From: CAYYFX01 sp964571855
GTDB taxonomy: Bacteria; ARS69
Assembly: GCA_964571855.1 (NCBI GenBank)
Contig: CAZNDO010000002.1
Location: 1 to 64,000 of the forward strand
DNA length: 64,000 nt
Direction of reading: 5' to 3'
The translations under genes were made by a program, and so were the position numbers. The notes under the pieces were generated by a model. The model saw nothing but the letters and a program-made list of their open reading frames with translations, was not told where the DNA came from and made no database searches. Below are positions 55,182-62,739 of the stretch, one piece after another. Positions within the stretch are counted from its first letter, which is position 1. Every line of letters starts with the position of its first letter.

Positions 55182-57266
55182 ATGAGTCGCGAGGATCGGG
55201 CACGGGATGACGTCATCGAAGGCCCGCGCGCGCCGTCGACCCCGGAGGACTCGGTGGCGGCGGCGCAGGAGCTCTGCGCGCGGTGCGAGTGGGCCGCCGC
55301 GTACGACCTGCTCGTCGCGGCGGACGCGGGCGGCGCGCTGGACGGCGCCGGGCTGGAGCTGCTCGCGGACTGCGCGCGCTGGGCGGGACGCCTGGCGCAG
55401 GTCCCGGAGTTCCTGGAGCGCGCCTACCACGCGTACGCCGGGGCCGACGCGCGCGCCGCGGCGCGCACGGCGCTGGGGCTGTGCTATGCGCACCTCGACG
55501 CGTGCGCGCCCGCGCAGGGCGCGGCCTGGTGGCGGCGCGCCGACGAGCTGATCGCCGGAATCCCCGAAGGCCCCGAGCACGGGCTGCACGCGTGGTTCTC
55601 CGGACGCGAGCGCGGCAACCAGGGCGATCTCGAGGGCCACGAGGCGTGCGCGCAGCGCGCGCTGGAGATCGGGCGGCGGCACGGGGATCGCAACGTCGAG
55701 GCGCTGGCGCTGATCGACCTCGCGCACGTGGCCGCCATCCGCGGGGAGTCCACGCGCGCGCTCGAACTGCTGGACGGGGCCACGGCCCTCGCGCTCGGCG
55801 GGGAGATCGGGATCCTCGAGACGGGCCTGGTCTTCTGCAACGCGATCTTCGCGTGCCGCGCGCGCGGCGCCTGGGACCGCGCGCAGGAGTGGACGTCGTC
55901 GTCCACGCGGTGGGTCTCGCGCACGCGCGTGTCGTACTTCCCGGGGCTGTGCCGCGTGCATCGCGCGGAAGTGCTGCGCGTGCGCGGGGAGCTGGACGCC
56001 GCGGAGTGCGAGGCGCAGGAGGCGGCGCGGCTCCTGCGCGCGGCCATCCCGCGCTGGTTGGCGCTTGCCTGCGTGGAGCTGGGCGAGATCCGGCGGCGGC
56101 TCGGCGATCCGGCCGGCGCGCTGGAGGCGTACCGCGAGGTGCTTGCCGCGGGCTGGGATCCGCAGCCGGGGCTGGCGCTGCTGATGCTGGCGCAGGGGGA
56201 CGCGGCCGGGGCGCACCGCGCGCTGGAGCGCTTCTGCGGCCGTCGCGTGCCCACCCTGCACTGCGAGGACAAGGCCGGACTGCTCAAGGCGCGGGTGACC
56301 GTGGCGCTGGCGGCGGGCGCGCCGGCCGTGGCGGAGGAAGCCGCGGGGGAGCTGGCCCGTCTGGCCGCGGGCGACGCGGTGCCGTGGGATCGCGCGTGCG
56401 CGGCGCAGGCGCAGGGCGAGCTGGCGCTGGCCCGCGGGGATACCGGCGAAGCGATCGCGCGGCTGCACGACGCGCGGGCGCAGTGGGCGGAGGTGGAGGC
56501 GCCGTACGAGCAGGCCGCGTGCGGGATGCTCGCGGGCCGGGCCATGCTGGAGGCGGGGGACGTGCTCGGAGCCACGCTGGAGCTGGAGGCGGCGCGCGGG
56601 ATCTTCACGCGGGTCGGGGCCGCGCGCGACCGCGAGGAGTGCGAGGCGCTCCTGGCGCGGGCCGGCCGCGGGCGCGCAGGAGCGGTGGCAGCGCCCGAGG
56701 CGCGGGAGGCGGCGCCGGCGAGCGCGGCCGCCGCGCTCATCCGGGAGGGCGACGTGTGGGCGGTCTCGTTCGAAGGCGCCACGCTCCGCGTGAAGGACGG
56801 CCGGGGGCCGCGCTACCTGGCGCGGCTCCTCGCGGAGCCGGAACGGGACTTCCTGGCGCTCGATCTCGCCGGTGGCGAGGGCGCACCGGAAGGCGACGCC
56901 GGGGAGATCCTGGACCCGCAGGCCCGGGCCGCGTACCGGGCGCGACTCACGGATCTGCGCGAGGAGCTGGACGAGGCCACGCGTCACCACGATCCCGGGC
57001 GGGTGGAGCGCTGCCAGGCGGAGATCGATGCGCTCACCGCGCAGCTCGTGGAGGCCGTGGGGCTCGGCGGCCGGGCCCGCCGCGCGGGGGACGCGCGGGA
57101 GCGCGCGCGGCAGAGCGTCACGAAGGCGCTGAAGGCCGTGATCCGCCGGATCGCGGACGAGCACGAGGCCCTCGGGCGCTACCTCAGCGCCACGATCCGC
57201 ACGGGGATCCTGTGCCGCTTCGATCCCGATCCGGGGCGGCCGGTCCGCTGGCGCGTGGAGGAGTAG
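55182..57266 (+). CDS. large TPR protein with a C-terminal regulator-associated domain
   Basis: A 694-residue, probably cytoplasmic protein. Residues 25-490 are TPR-like helical repeats (for example HEACAQRALEIGRRHGDRNV). The C-terminal ~185 residues include VWAVSFEGATLRVKDGRGPR, RARLTDLREELDEATRHHDP, a coiled-coil stretch, and LGRYLSATIRTGILCRFDPD. Similar ends are found, from memory, on large ATPase- or cyclase-type regulators of Actinobacteria and Myxococcota, but the ATPase, HTH and kinase parts are missing here. The start is the ATG placed 7 nt after an extended -10. Role unknown; a regulatory or scaffold function is inferred. Confidence 0.6.
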   Translation: MSREDRARDDVIEGPRAPSTPEDSVAAAQELCARCEWAAAYDLLVAADAGGALDGAGLELLADCARWAGRLAQVPEFLERAYHAYAGADARAAARTALGLCYAHLDACAPAQGAAWWRRADELIAGIPEGPEHGLHAWFSGRERGNQGDLEGHEACAQRALEIGRRHGDRNVEALALIDLAHVAAIRGESTRALELLDGATALALGGEIGILETGLVFCNAIFACRARGAWDRAQEWTSSSTRWVSRTRVSYFPGLCRVHRAEVLRVRGELDAAECEAQEAARLLRAAIPRWLALACVELGEIRRRLGDPAGALEAYREVLAAGWDPQPGLALLMLAQGDAAGAHRALERFCGRRVPTLHCEDKAGLLKARVTVALAAGAPAVAEEAAGELARLAAGDAVPWDRACAAQAQGELALARGDTGEAIARLHDARAQWAEVEAPYEQAACGMLAGRAMLEAGDVLGATLELEAARGIFTRVGAARDREECEALLARAGRGRAGAVAAPEAREAAPASAAAALIREGDVWAVSFEGATLRVKDGRGPRYLARLLAEPERDFLALDLAGGEGAPEGDAGEILDPQARAAYRARLTDLREELDEATRHHDPGRVERCQAEIDALTAQLVEAVGLGGRARRAGDARERARQSVTKALKAVIRRIADEHEALGRYLSATIRTGILCRFDPDPGRPVRWRVEE

Positions 57267-57271
57267 CCGAC

Positions 57272-57297
57272 TTCACGACGTGACGCGGGATTTCACG
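57272..57297 (+). promoter_or_regulatory. repeated TTCACG sites upstream of a methyltransferase gene
   Basis: An 11-bp dyad TCACG-A-CGTGA (57273-57283) is followed by a second TTCACG 20 bp after the first, i.e. two helical turns away. It sits about 40 bp upstream of the methyltransferase ATG and might be an operator. Confidence 0.3.
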
Positions 57298-57334
57298 CCG
57301 GAGGGGTGTCCACTTCAACGGAAGGAGACCCCTC

Positions 57335-58399
57335 ATGCAGACCACCCTGAATCCCGACCGCGTCCAGGCCTTCGCCGGGAAGCTCCTCGAGGAGCTCGGC
57401 GCCACGGTCACGGGCGCGCTGATCCACCTGGGTGACCGCCTCGGCCTGTACCGGGCCCTGGCGGCGAACGGCGCCGTCGACTCGGCGCGCCTGGCCGAGC
57501 TGACCGGCACGAACGAGCGCTACGTCCGCGAGTGGCTGGGCAACCAGTGCGCGGCCGGGCTGATCGAGTACCGGCCGGGGTCGCGCACGTACTTCCTGCC
57601 GCCGGAGCACGCGGCGGTCCTCGCGGACGAAGACAGCCCGGCGTTCATGGCCGGCGGGTTCGAGACGGCGGTCGGCGTGTTCCGGATCCTGGATCGCGCG
57701 GAGCGGGCGTTCCTCAGCGGCGAGGGCATCGCGTGGGGCGACCACGACCCGCACATGTTCTGCGGCGTGGAGCGCTTCTTCCGCCCGACGTACCGGCACT
57801 GCCTCGTGCAGGAGTGGCTGCCGTCGCTGGACGGGATGCACGAGCGCCTCGCCGCCGGCGCGAAGGTGGGTGACGTGGGCTGCGGGCACGGTGCGTCCGC
57901 GATCCTGCTGGCGCAGGCGTATCCGAAGAGCACGATCGTGGGGATCGACGTGCACGCCGGCTCCATCGAAACGGCGCGGCGGCGGGCCGCGGAGGCCGGC
58001 GTGGCCGACCGCGTCCGCTTCGAGTGCGCCACCGCGCAGCAGTACACCGAGCGGGACTTCGATCTCATCGCGTTCTTCGACTGCTTGCACGACATGGGCG
58101 ATCCGCTCGGCGCGACCGAACGCGCGCACGGCGCACTGCTTCCGGACGGCGCCCTGATGATCGTGGAGCCGATGGCCGGCGACCGGCTCGAGGACAACCT
58201 GAACCCGGTGGGTCGCGCGTACTACGGGTTCTCCACGCTGATCTGCACGCCGAACTCCCTGGCCCAGGACGGGAGGCTGGGGTTGGGCGCGCAGGCGGGG
58301 GAGACGCGGCTCCGGGAGGTTCTGACGAAGGGCGGCTTCCGAAAGGTGCGGCGAGCGGCCGAGACGCCGTTCAACCTCATCCTGGAGGCGCGCCGGTAG
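57335..58399 (+). CDS. SAM-dependent methyltransferase with N-terminal winged helix
   Basis: A 354-residue class I methyltransferase. The N-terminal winged-helix/dimerisation domain (about 20-95, including NGAVDSARLAELTGTNERYV) resembles those of O-methyltransferases and of Rv2258c-type proteins. The Rossmann domain has VGDVGCGHGASAILLAQAYP (motif I) and VGIDVHAGSIETARRRAAEA, then FDLIAFFDCLHDMGDP and GALMIVEPM. The substrate is unknown. ATG 57335 is preceded by AAGGAG. It stands alone between the TPR gene and tRNA-Gly. Confidence 0.8.
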   Translation: MQTTLNPDRVQAFAGKLLEELGATVTGALIHLGDRLGLYRALAANGAVDSARLAELTGTNERYVREWLGNQCAAGLIEYRPGSRTYFLPPEHAAVLADEDSPAFMAGGFETAVGVFRILDRAERAFLSGEGIAWGDHDPHMFCGVERFFRPTYRHCLVQEWLPSLDGMHERLAAGAKVGDVGCGHGASAILLAQAYPKSTIVGIDVHAGSIETARRRAAEAGVADRVRFECATAQQYTERDFDLIAFFDCLHDMGDPLGATERAHGALLPDGALMIVEPMAGDRLEDNLNPVGRAYYGFSTLICTPNSLAQDGRLGLGAQAGETRLREVLTKGGFRKVRRAAETPFNLILEARR

Positions 58400-58430
58400 C
58401 GCGCTCCGTGGGGCGACCGGGACGCGGCGG

Positions 58431-58457
58431 CGGCGGGGGGCAGCAAGCCCTCCGCCG
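58431..58457 (+). terminator. terminator of the methyltransferase gene
   Basis: CGGCGGGGGGC, loop AGCAA, GCCCTCCGCCG forms an 11-bp stem with one G-U pair, 32 bp after the stop. TTCGTCC follows. It separates the gene from the tRNA-Gly promoter. Confidence 0.55.
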
Positions 58458-58473
58458 TTCGTCCATCCCGGCC

Positions 58474-58502
58474 TTGACCTCGGGAGCGAGGGGGGCTATA
58501 CC
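58474..58502 (+). promoter_or_regulatory. promoter of tRNA-Gly
   Basis: TTGACC and TATACC are 17 bp apart, about 18 bp upstream of the mature tRNA. The best promoter match in the window. Confidence 0.7.
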
Positions 58503-58520
58503 CTCCCGGTTCGGGGAAGA

Positions 58521-58596
58521 GCGGGCATAACTCAGTTGGTAGAGTGTCAGCTTCCCAAGCTGAAAGTCGCGGGTTCGAATCCCGTTGCCCGCTCCA
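58521..58596 (+). tRNA. tRNA-Gly (anticodon CCC)
   Basis: Seventy-six nt including encoded CCA. Acceptor GCGGGCA pairs with TGCCCGC, the D arm is ACTC/GAGT, the anticodon stem TCAGC/GCTGA closes the loop TTCCCAA with anticodon CCC, and the T arm GCGGG/CCCGT closes TTCGAAT. The discriminator is T. Confidence 0.95.
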
Positions 58597-58941
58597 TCCT
58601 TCCCCTTGGGAAATCGCCAGTTGCCGAAGTGCCGCGCTGGCGTCTCCGTCCCGTCTCCAGACTCCACGCCCGGAAGCGGTCCTCGGGGGCTCCTCCAGCC
58701 GTCCGATCCACTTGCGCAGCAGTTCCATCGCGCACGGACAGTCCGGCTCGGCGAAGCACACCGGGAGGGTCCGCACGTTGAGCCACTTGGGGCTCACCGG
58801 CTGACCGTCCACGTGGACGACCCATGGGACGCCCACGGTCAGTCCGTCACGCCAAGAGCGCAGCGCTTCGCGAAGGGGAAAACCTTGAGGCGCACCCCTC
58901 CGGAGAAGTAGGCTCGACGTGGTCGTTCCGGGACGCACCCG
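58597..58941 (-). pseudogene. possible gene remnant beside tRNA-Gly
   Basis: The minus strand of this 345-bp stretch encodes a protein-like segment including DGLTVGVPWVVHVDGQPVSP and FAEPDCPCAMELLRKWIGRL, with G/C-rich third positions over roughly 58620-58850. The frame has no stop before it runs into the tRNA gene, and no ribosome-binding site precedes its possible starts. It therefore looks like a 3'-truncated remnant, or a chance open frame. I do not recognise a family. Nothing else is seen in the gap apart from a weak TTCCC/GGGAA hairpin just after the tRNA. Confidence 0.3.
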
Positions 58942-58963
58942 GCCCGATGGGAGGGGCGGCAGC

Positions 58964-59650
58964 GTGCATCCTCGATATCTCTTCGTCGCCGCCATCGGAG
59001 CGCTTGCGTTCTCGAACGGCGCGTCCGCCTCGAGCATCTCCGGCTGGATCGCGACCGGTTCGAGCCATGCAGGCGCCGGCGACGACTACGGGAACACCGT
59101 GACCTGCGACAGCACGGAATCGTACGTCGGCATGAGCCCGGTCACGGACGAGCTGACCTGTTCGGCGTACTCGGACTTGGCGGGCGGCAGATCGACGTTG
59201 CGGCTGACGCTCAGCGCCACGCCGACCGAGGTCTCCACGCAGGTCGGCGCCGAGGGGGGAGGGGGAAACTACCTGTCGCACTGGGGATACTGGTACGGCG
59301 ACTTCGGCCAGACCACCCAGATCGTGGTCGACGAGCCCGCGGTGTTCCATCTCGTCGGTGCCGTGAGCGCGAGTGACCTGAGTCGCTCTGCGGTTGGGCT
59401 GGGGAGTTCGGGCGGAGTGCTGGTCGAGCATGTCGCGATCGGCGGGGGCGAGGGCGTCTCGTTCGACGACACCGTTCCTCTCGACGTCGGCGTGTACTGG
59501 CTGGGCGTGGATCTCCACTGCGCGGGACACATCATCGGTCCGGGAGGCCAGAACTGGGGTCGCGCGGGCGTGGTTCTGCAGGGTTCACTGTCGAGCGCCG
59601 CCGGCGTCGAGGCCCAGGGGTGGGGTCGCGTGAAGAGCCGGTACCGGTAG
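58964..59650 (+). CDS. secreted protein of unknown function
   Basis: A 228-residue exported protein with a clear signal peptide (LFVAAIGALAFSNGASA). The mature part is rich in Ser, Gly and Thr, appears mostly beta, and has three Cys (in VTCDSTESY, LTCSAYSD and LHCAGHIIG). GYWYGDFGQTTQIVVDEPAV and GGEGVSFDDTVPLDVGVYW suggest a jellyroll-like surface or periplasmic domain. No family is recognised. GTG 58964 is preceded by GGGAGGGG. Codon use is less extreme than in neighbouring housekeeping genes. A beta-sandwich like those of PEP-CTERM proteins is possible but no sorting tail is present. Confidence 0.6.
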   Translation: MHPRYLFVAAIGALAFSNGASASSISGWIATGSSHAGAGDDYGNTVTCDSTESYVGMSPVTDELTCSAYSDLAGGRSTLRLTLSATPTEVSTQVGAEGGGGNYLSHWGYWYGDFGQTTQIVVDEPAVFHLVGAVSASDLSRSAVGLGSSGGVLVEHVAIGGGEGVSFDDTVPLDVGVYWLGVDLHCAGHIIGPGGQNWGRAGVVLQGSLSSAAGVEAQGWGRVKSRYR

Positions 59651-59785
59651 CCGACGTCCGACGCGCCCGACACGCCGCCCGCGCCCGGTTTCCCGACCAT
59701 CCGGTCTCGGCGTGCAGCCCGACACGAGAAGCGGTACGCTCCTGCCGGCCCCCAAGCTGGTCCGGGACGCGAAAGGAGCTTCCCC

Positions 59786-60370
59786 ATGGCCGCCCGAGCT
59801 TGTGTGTGCGCCCTGATCCTGGGCGCGGTTGCCGTCGCCTCTGCCGCGGACTCGAAGACCGCGGCGGCGACCGGCGAGGCCGAGAACTACCTCCTGACAG
59901 TCGCCGCGATGAACAAGGTCGAGGCGGCCTACCGCGAGTTCGCGGACGTCGTGAAGGCGGATCCCGCGGTGGCAGAGCAGCTCGCGGCGCTCGAGCCGGA
60001 GGACACCCCGGGGGAACCGGGTCTCCCGTCGATCGACGACGCGGTCCGCCGGATGGAGAGCGTGCCGCAGCTCGCGCAGGCCGCGAAGCACGCCGGGATC
60101 CCGATGCGGGAGCTCGTGCTCTTCAACTACACCCTCATGGGCACGGCGATCGCCTCGTCGTTGGACTCGGCGATGGGCGGCGACACGAAGAGGCCGGAGG
60201 CGCAGGAGTCGTCCGTGTACGCGGCGAACCGGAAGTGGTTCCGCGAGAACGAGGACGCGGTGCAGCGGTACTTCGCGGTGATGGACGAGCTGTCCGGGGA
60301 CGAGGAGCCGGGAGACGCGCCTTCGGACGAAGGGGACGGCGAGGCCGACACGTCGGCCGCGGAGGAGTAG
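59786..60370 (+). CDS. exported helical protein of unknown function
   Basis: A 194-residue protein with a signal peptide (CVCALILGAVAVASA) and a mainly helical, highly charged mature region. NKVEAAYREFADVVKADPAV and ENEDAVQRYFAVMDELSGDE are typical segments, and the tail is acidic (Asp/Glu/Ala). ATG 59786 is preceded by AAAGGAG 8 bp upstream. A 135-bp gap separates it from the preceding secreted-protein gene, with no clear promoter. No family recognised. Confidence 0.6.
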   Translation: MAARACVCALILGAVAVASAADSKTAAATGEAENYLLTVAAMNKVEAAYREFADVVKADPAVAEQLAALEPEDTPGEPGLPSIDDAVRRMESVPQLAQAAKHAGIPMRELVLFNYTLMGTAIASSLDSAMGGDTKRPEAQESSVYAANRKWFRENEDAVQRYFAVMDELSGDEEPGDAPSDEGDGEADTSAAEE

Positions 60371-60449
60371 CCCGCGCGGGGGCCGCTTCCCCCCGAGCGC
60401 GGTGATCGCGACCCTGCGGACCACGGCACTGCCCCCGACAACCGGAACC

Positions 60450-60474
60450 CCCGTGCGCCCGGCCGGCGCACGGG
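60450..60474 (+). terminator. hairpin between two orphan genes
   Basis: A perfect 10-bp stem CCCGTGCGCC / GGCGCACGGG with loop CGGCC lies 80 bp after the helical-protein gene. It lacks a U-tract. Likely terminator; the rest of 60371-60562 shows nothing recognisable. Confidence 0.45.
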
Positions 60475-60562
60475 TGTACGGTGGACAGATCGCTCGCCCG
60501 CCGCCTCGCGCCGGCCGCTCGCGGCCGCGTCGCGCAGGTCCACGCCCTCGCGGAGGTCGAGC

Positions 60563-61057
60563 GTGAGCTTCACCATCCATGTCTCTGCCGGCGGACCGGG
60601 GTCCGGGCACTTCGTCTACGAGCGCGCCGACGTCCCGGACGGCGATCCCTTCGAGCTCGGTCTCGTGGAACGGCAGATCCTCGCGCGCGCCGGCGTGCGG
60701 GAGCCGCCGTCCTTGACCGGCGGCTCCACGCGGCACGCGCTGCAGGCCATGAGCCGCATCACGCACATCCACATGCTGGTCACCGTCGTCGAGATGCTCC
60801 TGACCCGCGGGACCGGGCGCATGAACGCGGCGGCCCGGCATCGTCACCTGGTCCGTCCCGACACGGGCGGCGTGCGCACGATCCCCTTCATGGGGCCGAG
60901 CGGCGCGCCGGTCGCGGGGGCGATCGTGCGCTTCCTGGACGAGCAGGAGATGAACAAGTGGGGGCACGTGCTGGAGATCACCGCGGCCCTGAGCGACTTC
61001 CGCACGAGCTATCGCGGGAGGTCGGGCTACCTGATCAACCTCACGCTGTTCGACTGA
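60563..61057 (+). CDS. conserved-looking protein of unknown function
   Basis: A 164-residue protein without signal peptide or membrane helix. Notable segments are IHVSAGGPGSGHFVYERADV, a helical middle (MSRITHIHMLVTVVEMLLTR) and FLDEQEMNKWGHVLEITAAL; the end RSGYLINLTLFD looks like a terminal strand. GTG 60563 has GGAGGT 6 bp upstream, supporting a real gene. It is convergent with the next gene, 85 bp away. No family recognised. Confidence 0.5.
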   Translation: MSFTIHVSAGGPGSGHFVYERADVPDGDPFELGLVERQILARAGVREPPSLTGGSTRHALQAMSRITHIHMLVTVVEMLLTRGTGRMNAAARHRHLVRPDTGGVRTIPFMGPSGAPVAGAIVRFLDEQEMNKWGHVLEITAALSDFRTSYRGRSGYLINLTLFD

Positions 61058-61142
61058 CGCCGCGCCCGCGCCGCGCGCTGCACCGCACGAGCGAGTTGAC
61101 GATGCCGTCCGTCCCGGCGACGGGTCGTCCGCCGCGCCCCGG

Positions 61143-61814
61143 CTAGGCCGCGCGGAGGAGACCGCCCCGCACGCCGGCCGCCGCCAGCTCGATGACGTAG
61201 GAGATCTGCTGGAGCCGCGCCTCGTCCGAATTCCGGGACCATGGCCCGGAGTCCCGCCGGCCGGCCAGGCTGCGGAGCTTGATCCGGTACGCCTTCTTCG
61301 CGTTCGGCGGCATGGCGGTCCCGGTGCCGTAGCCGGACTTCACGCCGCCGTGATAGGCGCGGACGCGGATCACGTCCATCTGCTCGTCGAACTTGTTGAT
61401 GCGCAGCAGCGGGCGCTGGAAGCGCGCGACCACGTGGTCCCAGTTCCACTCCAGCACGCCCATCACGAATCCCTGCGTGAAGCCGCGCACGGACTCCTCC
61501 ACCTTCGCCTGCTCGCGTGCCTGGTAGTAGCCCGAGCCGAGCGCCACCCAGACGCCGACCGCCGTCACCACCGGGATGGCCCCGGCGGCCACCGCGCCGC
61601 CGGCGCCGGTGCCGATGAGCGATCCACCGGAAGCCATCGTGACCCCGGTGGTGCCCTCCTTGATGGCGAGCAGCGTCATGATCTGCTGCGTGTAGGCGGC
61701 CAGCGCGTCGGGCCGGGCCGCGTAGAAGAACAGCGTTCCCACGGCGCCGGTCACGGCGCGGTGGTTCTCGAGGGTTCCCCGGAAGAACTCGCCGGTGAGC
61801 GGGTCGAACGGCAT
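61143..61814 (-). CDS. protein of unknown function with a hydrophobic glycine-rich core
   Basis: A 223-residue protein. A Gly/Ala/Val-rich hydrophobic stretch (GTGAGGAVAAGAIPVVTAVG, then VWVALGSGYY) at about residues 78-110 could insert in a membrane. On either side are helical, charged regions such as EQAKVEESVRGFTQGFVMG and RINKFDEQMDVIRVRAYHG. ATG 61814 is preceded by GGAGGT 7 bp upstream. No signal peptide and no recognised family. Hydrophobic glycine-rich cores occur in pore-forming and toxin proteins, but nothing specific supports that here. Confidence 0.5.
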   Translation of the reverse strand: MPFDPLTGEFFRGTLENHRAVTGAVGTLFFYAARPDALAAYTQQIMTLLAIKEGTTGVTMASGGSLIGTGAGGAVAAGAIPVVTAVGVWVALGSGYYQAREQAKVEESVRGFTQGFVMGVLEWNWDHVVARFQRPLLRINKFDEQMDVIRVRAYHGGVKSGYGTGTAMPPNAKKAYRIKLRSLAGRRDSGPWSRNSDEARLQQISYVIELAAAGVRGGLLRAA

Positions 61815-61921
61815 GGTCCACACCTCCGTGTCGCGTGCTCCCGGATCCCGATACGTCCCGGGAGCGCGGCGCGAACGGCCCGGCGGCGGCGTAGGAGGGG
61901 CGCGCCACGGCCGCGCGGTGG

Positions 61922-61930
61922 TGCTATCGT
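61922..61930 (+). promoter_or_regulatory. possible extended -10 for the HAMP-trkH pair
   Basis: TG-C-TATCGT lies about 48 bp before the ATG of the HAMP protein, with no recognisable -35 box. Confidence 0.3.
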
Positions 61931-61977
61931 CCCGGGCCGCCGCGGCCTCCCGTGCCGCCGCGCAAGGGGGCGTCCCG

Positions 61978-62739
61978 ATGGGCATCCGCGCGAAGATCCT
62001 GTCCGGGTTCCTGATCCTCTCCACCATGCTGCTCGTGGCCGGGGTCTGGACCGTGTTCCAGCTCCGCACGATGGGGCAGTCCGTCCAGGATCTCCTGGAT
62101 GACAACTACCGCAGCGTGCAGGCGGGGAAGGCCATGCTCGAGGCGCTGGAGCGGGAGGACAGCGGCGTCCTCCTGCTGCTGCTCGGCGAGGAGGCGGAAG
62201 GTCGCGCCATCCTCGCGGCCGCCGACGAGGTGTTCCTCGAGAACCTCGGCTTCGCCGAGGGCAACATCACGATCGACGGGGAGGCCGGCTGCCTCCAGGC
62301 GCTCCGGGCGTCGTACGACGCCTACCGCGCGCTGTGGAGCGCTCCGCCGGCGGCCGCCGGGCGCGCGAGCGGACTGGAGTGGTACTCCGGCCCGGTGCAG
62401 GCGGCGTTCCAGCGCACGAAGGGCGGCGTGTCCGAGCTGATGGCCATGAACGATCGCGGCATCTACGAGACGGCGTCCCGCATGCAGGCGCAGGCGCGCC
62501 GCGCCGCGATGCCCGGGGTCGTGGCCATCCTCTCCGCCGTCGTGTTCAGCCTCCTGTTCAGCAGCTTCGTGCACGCCTACATGGTGCGGCCGCTCCTGCG
62601 GATCGCGCGCGCGGCCGAGGAGTTCGCGGAGCGGGGGAAGGCGTTCGACGTCTCGCCCGGGACCGGCGACGAGATCGACCAATTGGCGACCACCGTGCGG
62701 GAGCTGACGCTCAAGTCGCGGGCGGCGGCGTCCCGGTGA
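61978..62739 (+). CDS. membrane receptor with four-helix sensor and HAMP domain, no output domain
   Basis: A 253-residue protein laid out like a chemoreceptor or sensor-kinase N-terminus. There is a membrane helix (ILSGFLILSTMLLVAGVWTV), a periplasmic helical region of about 155 residues (including MLEALEREDSGVLLLLLGEE), a second membrane helix (VVAILSAVVFSLLFSSFVHA), and a HAMP linker (RPLLRIARAAEEFAERGKAF then GDEIDQLATTVREL). It stops right after HAMP, with no kinase, cyclase or methyl-accepting domain. AAGGGGG precedes ATG 61978. GTGA overlap with trkH suggests it senses a signal for that potassium transporter. The periplasmic part resembles KinB-type sensors. Confidence 0.7.
   Translation: MGIRAKILSGFLILSTMLLVAGVWTVFQLRTMGQSVQDLLDDNYRSVQAGKAMLEALEREDSGVLLLLLGEEAEGRAILAAADEVFLENLGFAEGNITIDGEAGCLQALRASYDAYRALWSAPPAAAGRASGLEWYSGPVQAAFQRTKGGVSELMAMNDRGIYETASRMQAQARRAAMPGVVAILSAVVFSLLFSSFVHAYMVRPLLRIARAAEEFAERGKAFDVSPGTGDEIDQLATTVRELTLKSRAAASR

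Noticed and set aside
58222..59037. Minus-strand frame through tRNA-Gly encoding GQRDSNPRLSAWEADTLPTE
   Set aside because: This peptide is the familiar read-through of a tRNA gene and is a frequent mis-annotation. Only the part beyond the tRNA was kept, as a low-confidence remnant.
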